DNA of 64,000 nt from Ulva prolifera (lineage: Eukaryota; Chlorophyta; Ulvophyceae; Ulvales; Ulvaceae): NCBI GenBank assembly GCA_023078555.1, contig CM041198.1:7735836-7799835 (forward strand), written 5' to 3'. The position numbers and the translations under genes were made by a program. Positions 34,801-46,800 of the stretch are shown here, piece by piece. The first letter of the stretch is position 1, and every line of letters begins with the position of its first letter. The notes under the pieces were generated by a model. That model saw only the letters and a program-made list of their open reading frames with translations. It was not told where the DNA came from and made no database searches.

Positions 34801-37800
34801 TGGCTTGGTTGCCCGTCTGACGGCAACAGTGCATGACATGGCCGGCGGCGACACCTGCAGGTGCTTGCGGGCGCTCTCTCTGATCTCAAGGCGGCTGGTA
34901 TTGAAGGGCCGCTGTTCGAGCGAGTGCAGACGCGCACAATCAACCCCAAGGCGGTGACGATGGGCCAACTGTATGGTGAGGCCGACCGGGCAACACAGGA
35001 GTGGAAGGACGGTATTCTTGGGATGACTTTCCGGCAGCTGGCGTCGGACCCATGCCCCGACCGTAAATGGTGCTTTCCTCTCGCTGTGCATGCGGTGATG
35101 CGCCAGCAGGCCCAGATAACATATGCCAATTTCTTCGTCAGAGATGCCTAGGGCTTCGAGAAAGCGGCCCACCAATGGCGGCAGGCCCACTGCTCTGACC
35201 CGGTTCAGCTTGAGCTGTGCCTCTTGTGGCGCCTTGTGGACTTGGCCTGCTTGTTCATGGCAGGTCCCTGCGGGTCGCAGCTGCGGCATGCAGGCCGTCG
35301 TCACTTAAGCTCGGCTGTGCACATTGCCGAATGCTGGCGGAGCCACATTGGAGGCTTGCGTTGCCATGCCCTTTCCACGTGGTCACACCAGGGTCCGTGT
35401 GCAGGTGCATTCTGGACGGCCCAGTCGATGCAATCTGGATTGAGAACATGAACACGGTGCTGGACGACAACAAGAAGCTGTGTCTGCCAAACTCGGAGAT
35501 CATCGCCATGAGCGGCACGATGTCCATGATCTTTGAGGTCGGCGACCTCGCCGCCGCCTCGCCAGCCACTGTGTCGCGATGTGGTGCGCAGCTGTACTGC
35601 ACACACGCCCGCTGCGGCATGCGTGCGCGTGCTCTACATCCTTCACTTCCATGGCAGCCTGCGATGTAGCTGACAGGAGCATGCTGCGAACGTGGCGACC
35701 CCGTAGCTGTTGATGTCTCTTTGCAGGCATGGTCTACATGGAGCCGCACCGGCTCGGCTGGGAGCCGCTGCTTGCGTCGTGGCTTGCTCGGCTGCGACCA
35801 GTCATCGGTGGCGACCTCGTGGCCCTCTTCGAGCGCCTCTTCAAGTGGCAGCTCGCGGCTTGCCTGCAGTTTGTGCGCCGCGAGGCAAAGGAGCAGTCTC
35901 CCACTGAGGACTCTGCCCTCGCGGCCAACACGATGCGGATCATTGAGTCGATGCTTGATGAGTTCCAGCCGGTGGCGGCGGCGGACGGGGCGGCTGTAGA
36001 GAAAGACGGCGCAGACAAGGGTGCGGCGCCTGAGGCGGCGCCGGGCCCAGCGCACGCGCTGGATGCCGCAACAAAGATCAAGTGGGTGGAGGCAGTGTTC
36101 CTGTTTGCGGTGGTCTGGGGCGTCGGCGCGACGGGCGGGCTGGAGGACCGCGTGAAGTTTGACACCTTCCTACGGGAGCTCTGCAGCGGCGCCACCCCCA
36201 TCGTGCGCCACCCCTGCGCTACACACCGTCCGGCCAAACATGTGCAGAGACACACCGTGTGTACACCACAGCGTTTGCTTCTTGCCTGCTCGCGCGATTC
36301 GAGGAATCGCATTTCTAAGGTTGTGCATCGCCGTAATCATAGCCGTCGGACCGGCTCACCCCACGTTCGCCATGCATGGCAGACGCACCGACGCATCTGC
36401 GCGCATGCAGGGGTACGAGCACGAGGTGCCACAGGCCCACGTCAACCTCAACACCCCAATGATCCCGTCAGCGGCCGGCACGACGGTCTACGATTGGTAC
36501 TTTGACAAGGCCGCGGCGGAGTGGAAACGGTGGGCGTCGGCGGTGCCCCCCTCGGACATTCCCGACGGCTCGCAGTTCACCGACATTTTTATCCCGACCG
36601 TCGACTCGGTGCGGTGCACCTTCCTGCTCGACCTCGCGGTGCAACACCAGCACCCCTTCCTCTTTGTCGGGCCGACAGGAACCGGCAAGACCGCATACGT
36701 GCGACGGCACCTCAGCCATGCGCTTCCAACGGCCGCGTGGGCGCCGGCGTTTCTGTCGCTGTCAGCGCGCACGACGGCGTCCGCGACTCAGGACCAGATC
36801 GACGGGCGGCTGGACCGACGGCGGAAGGGGGTGTACGGGCCGGCGCCCGGGATGCGGGCGGTGTTCTTCATAGATGATCTGAACATGCCGTCACCAGAGC
36901 AGTATGGCGCGCAGCCTCCACTGGAGCTGCTGCGGCAGGGGATAGATCAGGGGGGTTGGTACGGGCGGGACAATGCGTTCCGGGGGCTCGCGGACGTGCA
37001 GTTCGTGGCCGCGATGGCGCCGCCGGGCGGCGGGCGCGCGGCGGCGACGCCGCGGCTGCTGCGCCACTATGTCTCGCTCGCGATCACACCCGCAGATGGC
37101 CCCGCGCTGGCGGCGATCTTCCAGAGCATCCTCGACTGGCACCTGTCAGCAAAGCGCGGGTACGGCGCGCCGGAGCGGGGCCTCACCGGCGCGGTCATCG
37201 CGGCGACACTCGAGGTGTACCAGGCTGCGATGGCGGAGCTCCTTCCGACGCCGCGCAAGTCGCACTACGTGTTCAATCTGCGCGACTTCGCGCGGGTGGT
37301 GTCTGGGTTCATGCTGGCGCCGCCGACAGCATTCTCACGGGCCGGCGGGGACGCTGCAGTCGGCGTTGCTAAGCGGCTCTGGCTGCATGAAGCGCTGCGA
37401 GTGTTCGGGGACCGGCTGACGGAGGTGTCGGACCAGGAGTGGCTGCTGGGCACCGGGCGGGTCACGCTCGCGAAGCACCTCTCGTGCGACATGGACGAGC
37501 TGCTGGCCCATCTGAACGGCGGCAGCAAGACGGACGTGACGCACATCCGGAAGCTGTTCTTCACCGATGTCCTGGACGCTGATGCGGAGCCAGAGGACCG
37601 CAAGTGCGTGCTGCACTTGTGAATGGGTCCACCCGGGGCACAAACTGTTCCAGGCTGTTTGCAGCAACTTGGGGGGGCTTTGGTCCATCAGCATGGTTGG
37701 CTACTTATCTACAGCGTGGGAGAATTACCATGTCATCGGGCTTCATGACACTGCGCCGGTCATGTGGCACACTGCCAGTCTCAATGTGAAGCCGTGTAGC

Positions 37801-40800
37801 AAGCAAGCGCGGACGCGGAGTGCAGGTACTGCGAGGAGACGGACGTACCGGCGCTGCTTGAGCAGATGGAGTCGTACCTTGCGGATCACAACGGCATGTC
37901 CAAGCGCCCAATGAACCTGGCTCTATTCCTCTTTGCCCTCGAGCACGTCGCCCGCATCTGCCGCGTGCTGCGGCAGCCCGGCGCGCATGCGCTGCTCGTC
38001 GGCGTCGGAGGCTCCGGCCGGCAGAGCCTCGCGCGCCTTGCCGCCTTTGTCAACGGCATGGCCGTCTTCCAGGTGGAGATCTCGAAGAACTACGGCCACG
38101 TGGAGTGGCGAGAGGATCTCAAGGCGATGCTGCGGCGCGCCGGCACGGAGGCGCGGCCGTCCGTGTTCCTGTTTGCGGACACGCAGATCAAGGACGAGGC
38201 GTACGTGGAGGACATCAACAACATCCTCAACTCTGGGGAGGTCCCGAACATGTTCCCCAACGACGAGCGCATGCAGGTGCGCCTTGTGCGTCCATTCGCA
38301 CACTCTGGTGCCTCGGAGTCGTTGCAGGCAATGGCCACAGAGACACTGATGCTATAGAAAAAGATATAGAGTCACGCTTGAGATAGTAGAGCATAAAACT
38401 GCTGCAGTGACTGATGGCTGAGCTGGCGCCATGCAGATTCTGGAGGCAGTGCGGCCGATGGCGGCGAAGCGTGGCCTGGAGACGCCCGCGGAACTATGGG
38501 CTTTCTTCGTCGAGCGCTGCCGCCTGCAGCTGCACGTCGTGCTGTGCTTCTCGCCCGGCAGCGACGCCTTCCGCGAGCGCCTGCGTGCCAACCCCTCCCT
38601 CGTCAACTGCTGCACGATCGACTGGTTCCACGCGTGGCCCGCGGACGCGCTGGAGGCGGTGGCCGACAAGTTTTTGCGCGAGGCCGACCTGAAGGTGTGA
38701 GGGCATGGCCGAGTCGCTGATCGGCATTGCATGATGTGCTGTTGCGCTGCAATGTCCACATGTGGCCAAGTTCTGTTTGCAGTTACTCTGTGATTAGGCT
38801 GCGATTCATCACTGGTGCTCTTTAGGTGGTGCATGCTGAATGCCGGCGGGGGTGGCTGTGCCAGGCGATTCGTGTGCGAATGCTCGTGTTGCTTGGGCAT
38901 GTTCAGGCTTCTGAATCACAGCCTGTCGCAGTGACCTAGGTGTGCTGCATCACCAGTGCAGCGAGGCTATTTCAGCGCGACTGCGATAAGGACAGTCCCA
39001 GGGACAGAAGCTTAGATGGGAATTGTGCCGGACTGGCATGCATGTGGTGCAGGAGGAGGAGCGCAACACGATCGTCAAGACGTGCCAGTTCATCCACCAG
39101 CACGCACAGGAGGCGTGCGAGGGCTTCTGGGTGGAGCTGCGGCGCCGCAACTACGTCACGCCGACGTCGTTCCTCGAGCTCATCACAATGTTCCAGAAGG
39201 TGCTGGCGGAGAAGCGCGCGCGCAACCGGCAGCTGCGCACGCGGTACGCCGTCGGCCTCGAGAAGCTGGAGGCGTCGGCCGGGGCGGTTGCGGTGATGCA
39301 GGAGGAGCTGACCGCGTTGCAGCCGCAGCTCGTGAAGACGGTGGCCGAGGTCGAGGAGCTGATGGCACGCATCGCGAAGGAGAAGGCGGAGGTCGTGGAG
39401 CCCAAGGCCGAGGTGTGGCTGCACCGCTCCGCGCTGTGCGGCAGCCAGATGCGCAATGCAGCCCCTGCATTGCACGTGCATTCCACTTGCATCGCCAATG
39501 TGGTGTTCCTGCGGTCGCAGGCTCTAGTGGAAGGTGCAGTCCAGATTCTGGACGCCTGGATGACAGTTTGTAGATGGAAACTGTACAAGTCCAGCTAGCT
39601 GCCGTGGTTCATGAGGCAGAGGAGTCCTTGGCCAGGCCCCAGGCTGATTCACAGTCACCATGGCTGCTCCGTGGCGTTGTGGGGTATCAGCACAGTAGCG
39701 GCGAAGCAGGTGGCACCGCAGGAGCACGCGGTGTTGTATGCAGGTGGTCAAGGGGGAGGAGGCCAAGGTGCAGGAGAAGGCCGACGCGGCCAAGGCGATC
39801 AAGGAGGAGTGCGAGGGCGAGCTGTCCGTTGCGATGCCGATCCTTCAGGACGCGCTGTCTGCGCTCGACACGATCAAGGAGGCCGATGTCGGCTACATCC
39901 GCAAGCTCGGCAACCCCCCGGGCGCGATCAAGCTCGTCATGGAGGCCGTCTGCGTCATCCTCGGCGTGAAGCCCGCGAAGGGCAAGGACGAGTCCGGCAA
40001 GGCCGTCGACGACTGGTGGAAGCCGAGCGTCGCGCTGCTCAACGAGAAGGACTTTCTGCAGAAGCTCAAGGGCTACGATAAGGACAACATCCCGCCAAAG
40101 GTGCGCTGGCTGGGGGGGAGGCGGTTCGTTGTGGGGTGTGCTGTACAGCAAGAGAAGTTGAAAAGCGGAGATGGGCTTTGAGTTTATGTTTTGGGTGCAC
40201 CCGTGATGCTGGAGTTACTGGTGTTGTATGGTCGTCCCTTGCCTTGTGTATGTGTCCAGCCACGGTTGCACAACCCGTTCCTGACTGTGTATTCTGTTCG
40301 ATGGTGTTTGTGCTTATAGTGGAGGTGCGACAGTTGACTCGTGCAGGTTATTGATGTGATTCGAAAGAAGTACACGAGTGATCCGGCTTTCACGCCTGAG
40401 GTTGCGAAGAAAGCATCCAGTGCTGCGGAGGGGATGTGCAAGTGGGTTCATGCGATGGATAAATACGAGAAGGTCGCCAAGGTCGTTGCCCCAAAGCAGG
40501 CAGCCCTGAAGGAGGCTGAGGCTTCGTATGAGGAGGTCATGGTCGGATTGCGGGCACTGCAAGCAGAACTGCAGACCTTACTGGACAAGCTCGCTGCTAT
40601 GGAGGCTGACCTGGCAAGCAACACTGGTATGCCTTCCTCCCTGTGAAATCCCAGCAATTGGTCTTTTCTGTGAGAGGAGAGACTGGTGGCTCTCTTGTTT
40701 GACATTCTGCGATATTCTGTAGCTTTGTACATCGTGAAAGCCAACCAGGCAGACGTCACTGCTGCTATACATGACAGGCAACAGATGTGATCGTAACCAC

Positions 40801-43800
40801 AGCCCAACTAGTGAAGACTGCGACGATCACACTGCATACACAGCCATTGGATGCTTGTGTGTGTTTGTGAGTGTGTGTGGTCGTGTGTGTGGCTGTGTGG
40901 CTGTGGCCGACGCGGGTGCTGGCAGTGCGTGGGTGTGTTGGTGTGTGCTGCGTGTGGCTTGTTGCGTAGTGTGCGGTTTCCCTGGTTGCTGCTTGCGGTG
41001 CTACCTGCCTTGCTTGCTTTGTCCTTGTAACGCAGCCATTATTTCACACGCGTGGTGTGGAGTGCGGAGAAGGCAGAAGGTGTATGTGAGTGATGCATTG
41101 GGCCTTGTGCAGCATGCAGTATTGAGAACAAATGTTGTGAACTGTATCTTGTTTATTTTCTGCTCATAGACAACTGGCAATGACTCAGACTTGCTCAAGA
41201 ACTAGGTGCAGTGGTCATCCACTCACCTGCTTGATGACTGTCATCATCCACTCCCTGATTGATTTAAATGCAATTGTGTGCCCACTGGTGGCAGTCAGCC
41301 ACCACTAATCTGGCATTGTGGGCAGACAAGTGAGTTTTATTACTGGCCCAGCCGCCAGACTGGGGGCCCCAGTCATATGCATATGCATAGTCATACCCAG
41401 CATGATACATAACCCATAACTCTGGCATCCTTGCCTTGGGCTATCTTCATATATGTTCGAGATGATACTTCATTACTGGAACCCATTTAGTGTTGTTTTT
41501 ACTGAAAAAGCACACCTGTTTCTGATGCAGAGGTGCAGCAAGTATGCTCCCGGCTGTGTTGCCACCCCAGTGCCCACCAGGCTGGTGATGCGCAAGTGAA
41601 CCTGTGCATGACCATGGTAAGGACGTGTAATCAAGCATACATGGATGCATGTGGTGGGCAGTGATGCCTTATCGATAGCCTGTGGTGTCCGGTTGTGGCT
41701 GTTGTGTCCACATGTGGCTGTTGGTGAAGTCGCAGCTGCTGTTGCCTATGGCAGCAGCTGGTAGCTCGAGCAGGCATGGAAATGCTTGCTGATGCTGTGC
41801 TGCCCCCCTCTGGTGTCACTGCTCCAGGTTTGGTCGGCTGACCCTCAATGCTTCTGTGCCGTGCCACAAAGCAACTCCAAACATCCAGCTGCGCTGAAGG
41901 TGCATGTGCGCTGCAGACAAGAAGAACAAGCTGGAGGAGGAGGTCGAGCTGTGCTCGGTGAAGCTGGACCGCGCGCAGAAGCTCATCGGCGGCCTCGGCG
42001 GCGAGCGCGCCCGCTGGAGCGCCACTGCGGACTCCCTCGACGCGCAGTACGGCTCCCTCACCGGGGACGCCCTCCTCGGCGCCGCCACCCTGTCCTACCT
42101 TGGCGCCTTCACCGCGCAGTCCCGGCAGCGCTCCGTCGATGTCATCGCACATGCCATCCGTACGCCCCCTCCCGCCCCCTGCCCCCACGCCTCCTCTCGC
42201 TTACACCCCTCATCCTTCCTGGGAGGATATGTGCTGTAGTTCGGTGCAGGTGCCTGATGTGTGCATGTACCAGGTGCAGCCCCAAACGCGAGGTGGCTGT
42301 TGCTGCCAACCAGGAGGACCGATGTCCACTAGCGCTTATACGCTATCCTTCCAGATTGCACGCGATTCTGATCAGGTCGAGGGAAGTTTTTGGGTGCCGT
42401 GGAGGTTCTGAGATGTCGGCCGTTGAGTCAGGCTGACACTGCGGGGGTCAGGGCGTATGCGTGAGTGCAGGCCAGACGGCTGTGGAGCTGTCCGCGGACT
42501 ACTCGCTTGCGGCGAAGTTGAGCGACCCCGTGAGCATCCGCGGCTGGCTTGCGGCGGGCCTGCCAAACGACTCGTTCTCGATCGAGAACGCCGTCATGGC
42601 GACGACGGCGCGCCGCTGGCCGCTCGCGATCGACCCGCAGGGCCAGGCGAACTCGTGGATCAAGGCGATGGAGGCGCGCGCGAGCCTGCAGGTCGTGAAG
42701 GCCGTCGCTGGCGGCAGCGCGGAGCTCTCGCGCACCCTCGAGAACGCCGTGCCGTTCGGCCTGCCCGTGCTGCTTGAGGACGTCGGGGAGGAGCTCGACC
42801 CGAGCCTCGAGCCGCTGCTGCTGAAGCAGGTGTGGCCCCGGGGGTGGCTCTGCCGTGGGACGTGTGTGTGTGTGTGTGTGGGCGGGTGAGCCTGGAGTGT
42901 GGTACAGTCACAGTTTCGGAGACGCAGGTAGCACTGCAGGCACTACACTACTATGTGCATGGCAGAAACAGGAACACTGCTCGGGCAAGCCACCGGCACC
43001 ATTCCACACAGAACAACACTTGCGCCTGGTGTGTAGCTCCTGTTGTAGTGCAAGTGCTGTGCCGCACGGTGCATGGCACCATGGCAGTGCACCTGGACTG
43101 TTTCACTGTTGCATGGCACATGCTAAGCCACACATCCACGCAGCCATACCTATCTGAATTCCCGTCATACATACACAATCATAGCCAACCATGTGTGCAC
43201 ACCTTACCAAACCTTTGTGCATGGTTGTGGCCATGCTGCACTGGATGTAGACAACTGTGGTGATTAGCCAATTCAATGATGAGCCACTCTTGACCAACCA
43301 GGTCCAGGCTCTGCACAGTATTGGTCAGAACCACTGCACTCAACCAATCATACATGGTTATATGCATGATTGTTATTATTGTTATGTGGCAACGTTAATT
43401 GTACGCAGCTGCTGTAATGAGCTGTTGTCATATTGGAGCCCAGGCAGCCTGGTGCTACAGCGTGCACTGGGCACTGAAGGTCCCTCTAGTTGGGAGCTGT
43501 GTGGCCACATGTGGGTGCAGTTGGTAACCACTAGAACAGGCATTTTGGCATCACACTGCCAACCATACCTGACACCATACCTGTCAAGCGCAGGCTCAAT
43601 GCTGCCTTATCTCACAGGAGATAGCATTGATGGGGTTTATGAAGGGTTTTGTGGAGGTTCTGGCACGCCATATCAGGGCAGACCAGGGCAGACAACAACC
43701 AGCGACAGATCCCAGGCTGCACGAGTCTCCCAGCCATGATGCTGCATGTGAACTGTATTCCTGGCTCTGTTGATCAATCCCTCTGCTGAGTCATTGTGTG

Positions 43801-46800
43801 CATTGCACAGGTGAATCTCCATTTCCCAGTAGTGCATCTCCCAGTGTTCCATGATGTGTTTTACAATGAGTGCACAGTGTACAATATTTCATTGAATCGC
43901 CCGCCCACAGCTGAGTCAGCTGAGTCATTGTGTGGCGGCAAGGTCCCATATCCCATGATTGGTACTGCATTCAGTGCACAGTGTACAGTTCCTTCTCCAA
44001 TCAATAAGAGATGTCTGCAAGACCAGGCTGCCAAAGTGTGCTAGGTTGCTGCTTGTCTGTGGTTGGCACAGTGGTCAAAGCTGTGAAGGTGTCAGAAGGT
44101 TCACACATCTGGGTGCAGCCTGGCTTGTGAACTCTGCTGGTCTGAGGTGGAAGACAGCCCAGTAGGACAGAGATGCTGACCTTTACCTTCAGTCAGTGCA
44201 CAGGTGTTGACAGAACACAGGCTGGTGTGGAAGATTAGCCCGCTGTTTTTGAAAATATTTGGTAATACATTGCATTCATGCTGCTTCTGGACCTGCCTGA
44301 TAAGTCATCCAGGCCTGTTCACAGTGGGCCCTGAACACAGCCTCTGGGTCTGACAGGGCCTGCTTGCTCAGGCTATGATGCACACCACCAATCCCCCTGG
44401 TGTCACCCTCCAGGGCCACCTCCTTTGTTCTGGATGGCTTGTGATAGCAGAGGGCGGCTCAGCCCTGTCAATCTATTGTGTGTCCAGTCTACATATGTAT
44501 ATTTGATGTGTTCATGCAGATGTGTGCACAGGTGATGTGGTAATACATGGCTGAGTCATACCAGATCAATTCTCATACAAGTGAATGTCCCAATCCTGCA
44601 CCCCCACATGCCATTCCATGCCATGTCATGTCGCCCTGTCCTGTGAGCTCATGGTAGCATGACCAGCATTCTCATTCAACATGATTTCCTACACAATGCA
44701 GCATCTCCCTGCACCCACCAGCTCTTCCCCCTTCCCCATCGAAGGGGGTGTTGGTGCCTGCCACTCAGATGCTACCAGCCTGCCAGCCAGCCACTCAGCT
44801 GGGCTGGAGGGCGGCTCGCAGTGCAGTGAGACACAAGCTACCCTCTGCCTCTGACCTCGCAACACAAGGTGCCTGCTGTGCAGGTGTTTAAGCAGGGAGG
44901 CATGCCATGCATCCGCCTCGGTGATGCCACGGTGGAGTACTCCAGTGACTTCAAGTTCTACATGACCACCAAGCTCCGCAACCCACACTACCTGCCCGAA
45001 GTAGCAGTCAAGGCATGCGCCCTCCCCACCTGGCCTGCCCCATCGTGTCTGCCAATCACCGCCACAACACGCAGTTCAGATATCCGGCGCACGGCACGGT
45101 GGCTATCAAAGCCAGCTTCATTTGGCTTTGATCGGCCGTGCAGGTGACGCTGCTGAACTTCATGATCACGCCGGCGGGCCTCGAGGACCAACTGCTGGGC
45201 GTCGTGGTCGCGGCGGAGCGGCCGGACCTCGAGGAGCAGCGCGCCGCGCTCGTCGTGCAGAGCGCGGACAACGCGCGCCGCCTCGCGGATATCGAGGACC
45301 GCATCCTTGAGGTGCTGTCGTCGAGCGAGGGCAACATCCTCGACGACGCGACGGCGGTCGCGGCGATCACGGAGGCCAAGGCGACCGCGAACGACATCGC
45401 GGACAAGCAGGCGCTCGCAGAGGTCACGGAGCGCGAGATCGAGGCCGCCCGCGTCGAGTGCGCACCCCCTCGGCCACAGCGCGCCCTGTGTACAGCCCCG
45501 ACCACTCGCCCACCCGCAACCACCAGGATTTCACACCCGGTGCTGTGCAAAGCCAGCTGTCGAACCCCCGTTCTCCATCTGCAGATCTTCATGGGATGTT
45601 TTTCGGCGTGCTATCCGTGTTGCCATTCTCACGGCTGGCTCTCGGCTGTGTAGCTTCATCAGGCCGAAGGCTGCCTCATTTGCCGGGCGGTACCTGGTGC
45701 ACGGAGTCAGCACGAGGTCTGCATGAGTTTGGGAGTGTTACGTGCAGATACAAGCCATGCGGGGCGTACACGTCGACGCTCTTCTTCTGCATCTCCGACC
45801 TGGCCGCCCTCGACCCCATGTACCAGTACTCCCTGCCGTGGTTCATCGCGCTCTTCCTGTCGTCGATCTCGGCCGCGGCGCCCGGCGACACCATCCCGAC
45901 GCGCCTCAGCCACATCAACGCGCACTTCACCTTTGCCCTGTACTGCAACATCTGCCGCTCCCTCTTTGAGCGCGACAAGCTGCTGTTCTCGTTCTTGCTC
46001 ACGTCACGCATCCTCGAGGCGCGGGGCGCGCTCGACGGCGACCACTGGACATTCCTGCTCACGGGGGGCCTTGGGGATCCCCCCCACGCGCCGCCGAACC
46101 CTGCGCCGGCGTGGCTACAGGACCGCTCATGGCGCGAGCTACGGCGGCTGTCGCGCATCACCGCGTTTGCGGGGCTCGACAACAGTGTCACGTCGGCGCC
46201 GGACGTCTGGCGGGCGGTGCACGATGCGGCCGAGCCCCACCGGCAGCCCTTCCCCGCACACTTCCGGGCACTCAAGCTATTCCAGAAGCTCCTCGTGGTG
46301 CGCGCGCTACGGCCGGACAAGGTGACGCCGGCGGTGCGGGACTTCGTGGCGGAGAACATGGGTGAGAAGTTCACGGCAGCGCCGCCGTTCAAGCTCGCGG
46401 ACTGCTACGCGGACTCGTCTCCGACAGCGCCGCTGGTCTTTGTGCTCAGCGCGGGGTCGGACCCGACGGCGGCGCTGCTGCAGTTTGCGGCGGAGTGCGA
46501 GATGGAGAATCGCCTGCACGCGATATCCCTTGGTGCGCGCTGCAGGGCAGCCTGTGCCGCTGCCTGCTGTGACTTCATGCGGCGAACATTTTTGTGTGGT
46601 GCGAGTGTAGTATGCACCGTCTTGATTGGGCATGCAAGCGTGTGGCCTCCTGCTGGCTCCCATATGCTGCGAGGGATTTGTTTGCCAACGAGCTCTGCCT
46701 CCGCGGCCGGTGTGGCGGGCGCATCTGCGCAGTGTGAAGCGCGCGGCGTTGTTGCCGAAGCAGCTGCCTGGCCGACATGCATCGATGTGTTGCTGCAGGC

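Larger units (their letters stand above)
29546..36202 (+). other. Dynein exons 19-24: AAA1 remainder, AAA2, entry to AAA3
   Basis: Exons: 29546-29846, 33747-33949, 34349-34707, 34861-35069, 35405-35583, 35727-36202. Exon 19 begins [14 protein letters not shown] and carries the Walker B region [10 protein letters not shown] and sensor ITMNPG. Exon 21 ends with the AAA2 P-loop [12 protein letters not shown]. Exons 22-23 hold [20 protein letters not shown] and SPATVSRCG, conserved around AAA2. Exon 24 contains an Ala/Asp-rich variable loop (about 35974-36060). Confidence 0.92.

Noticed and set aside
40855-40960. GT-rich tract as telomeric or CRISPR-like repeat
   Set aside because: It is an irregular GTGTGTG low-complexity stretch at varying intervals, with no repeat-spacer structure, inside a dynein intron.
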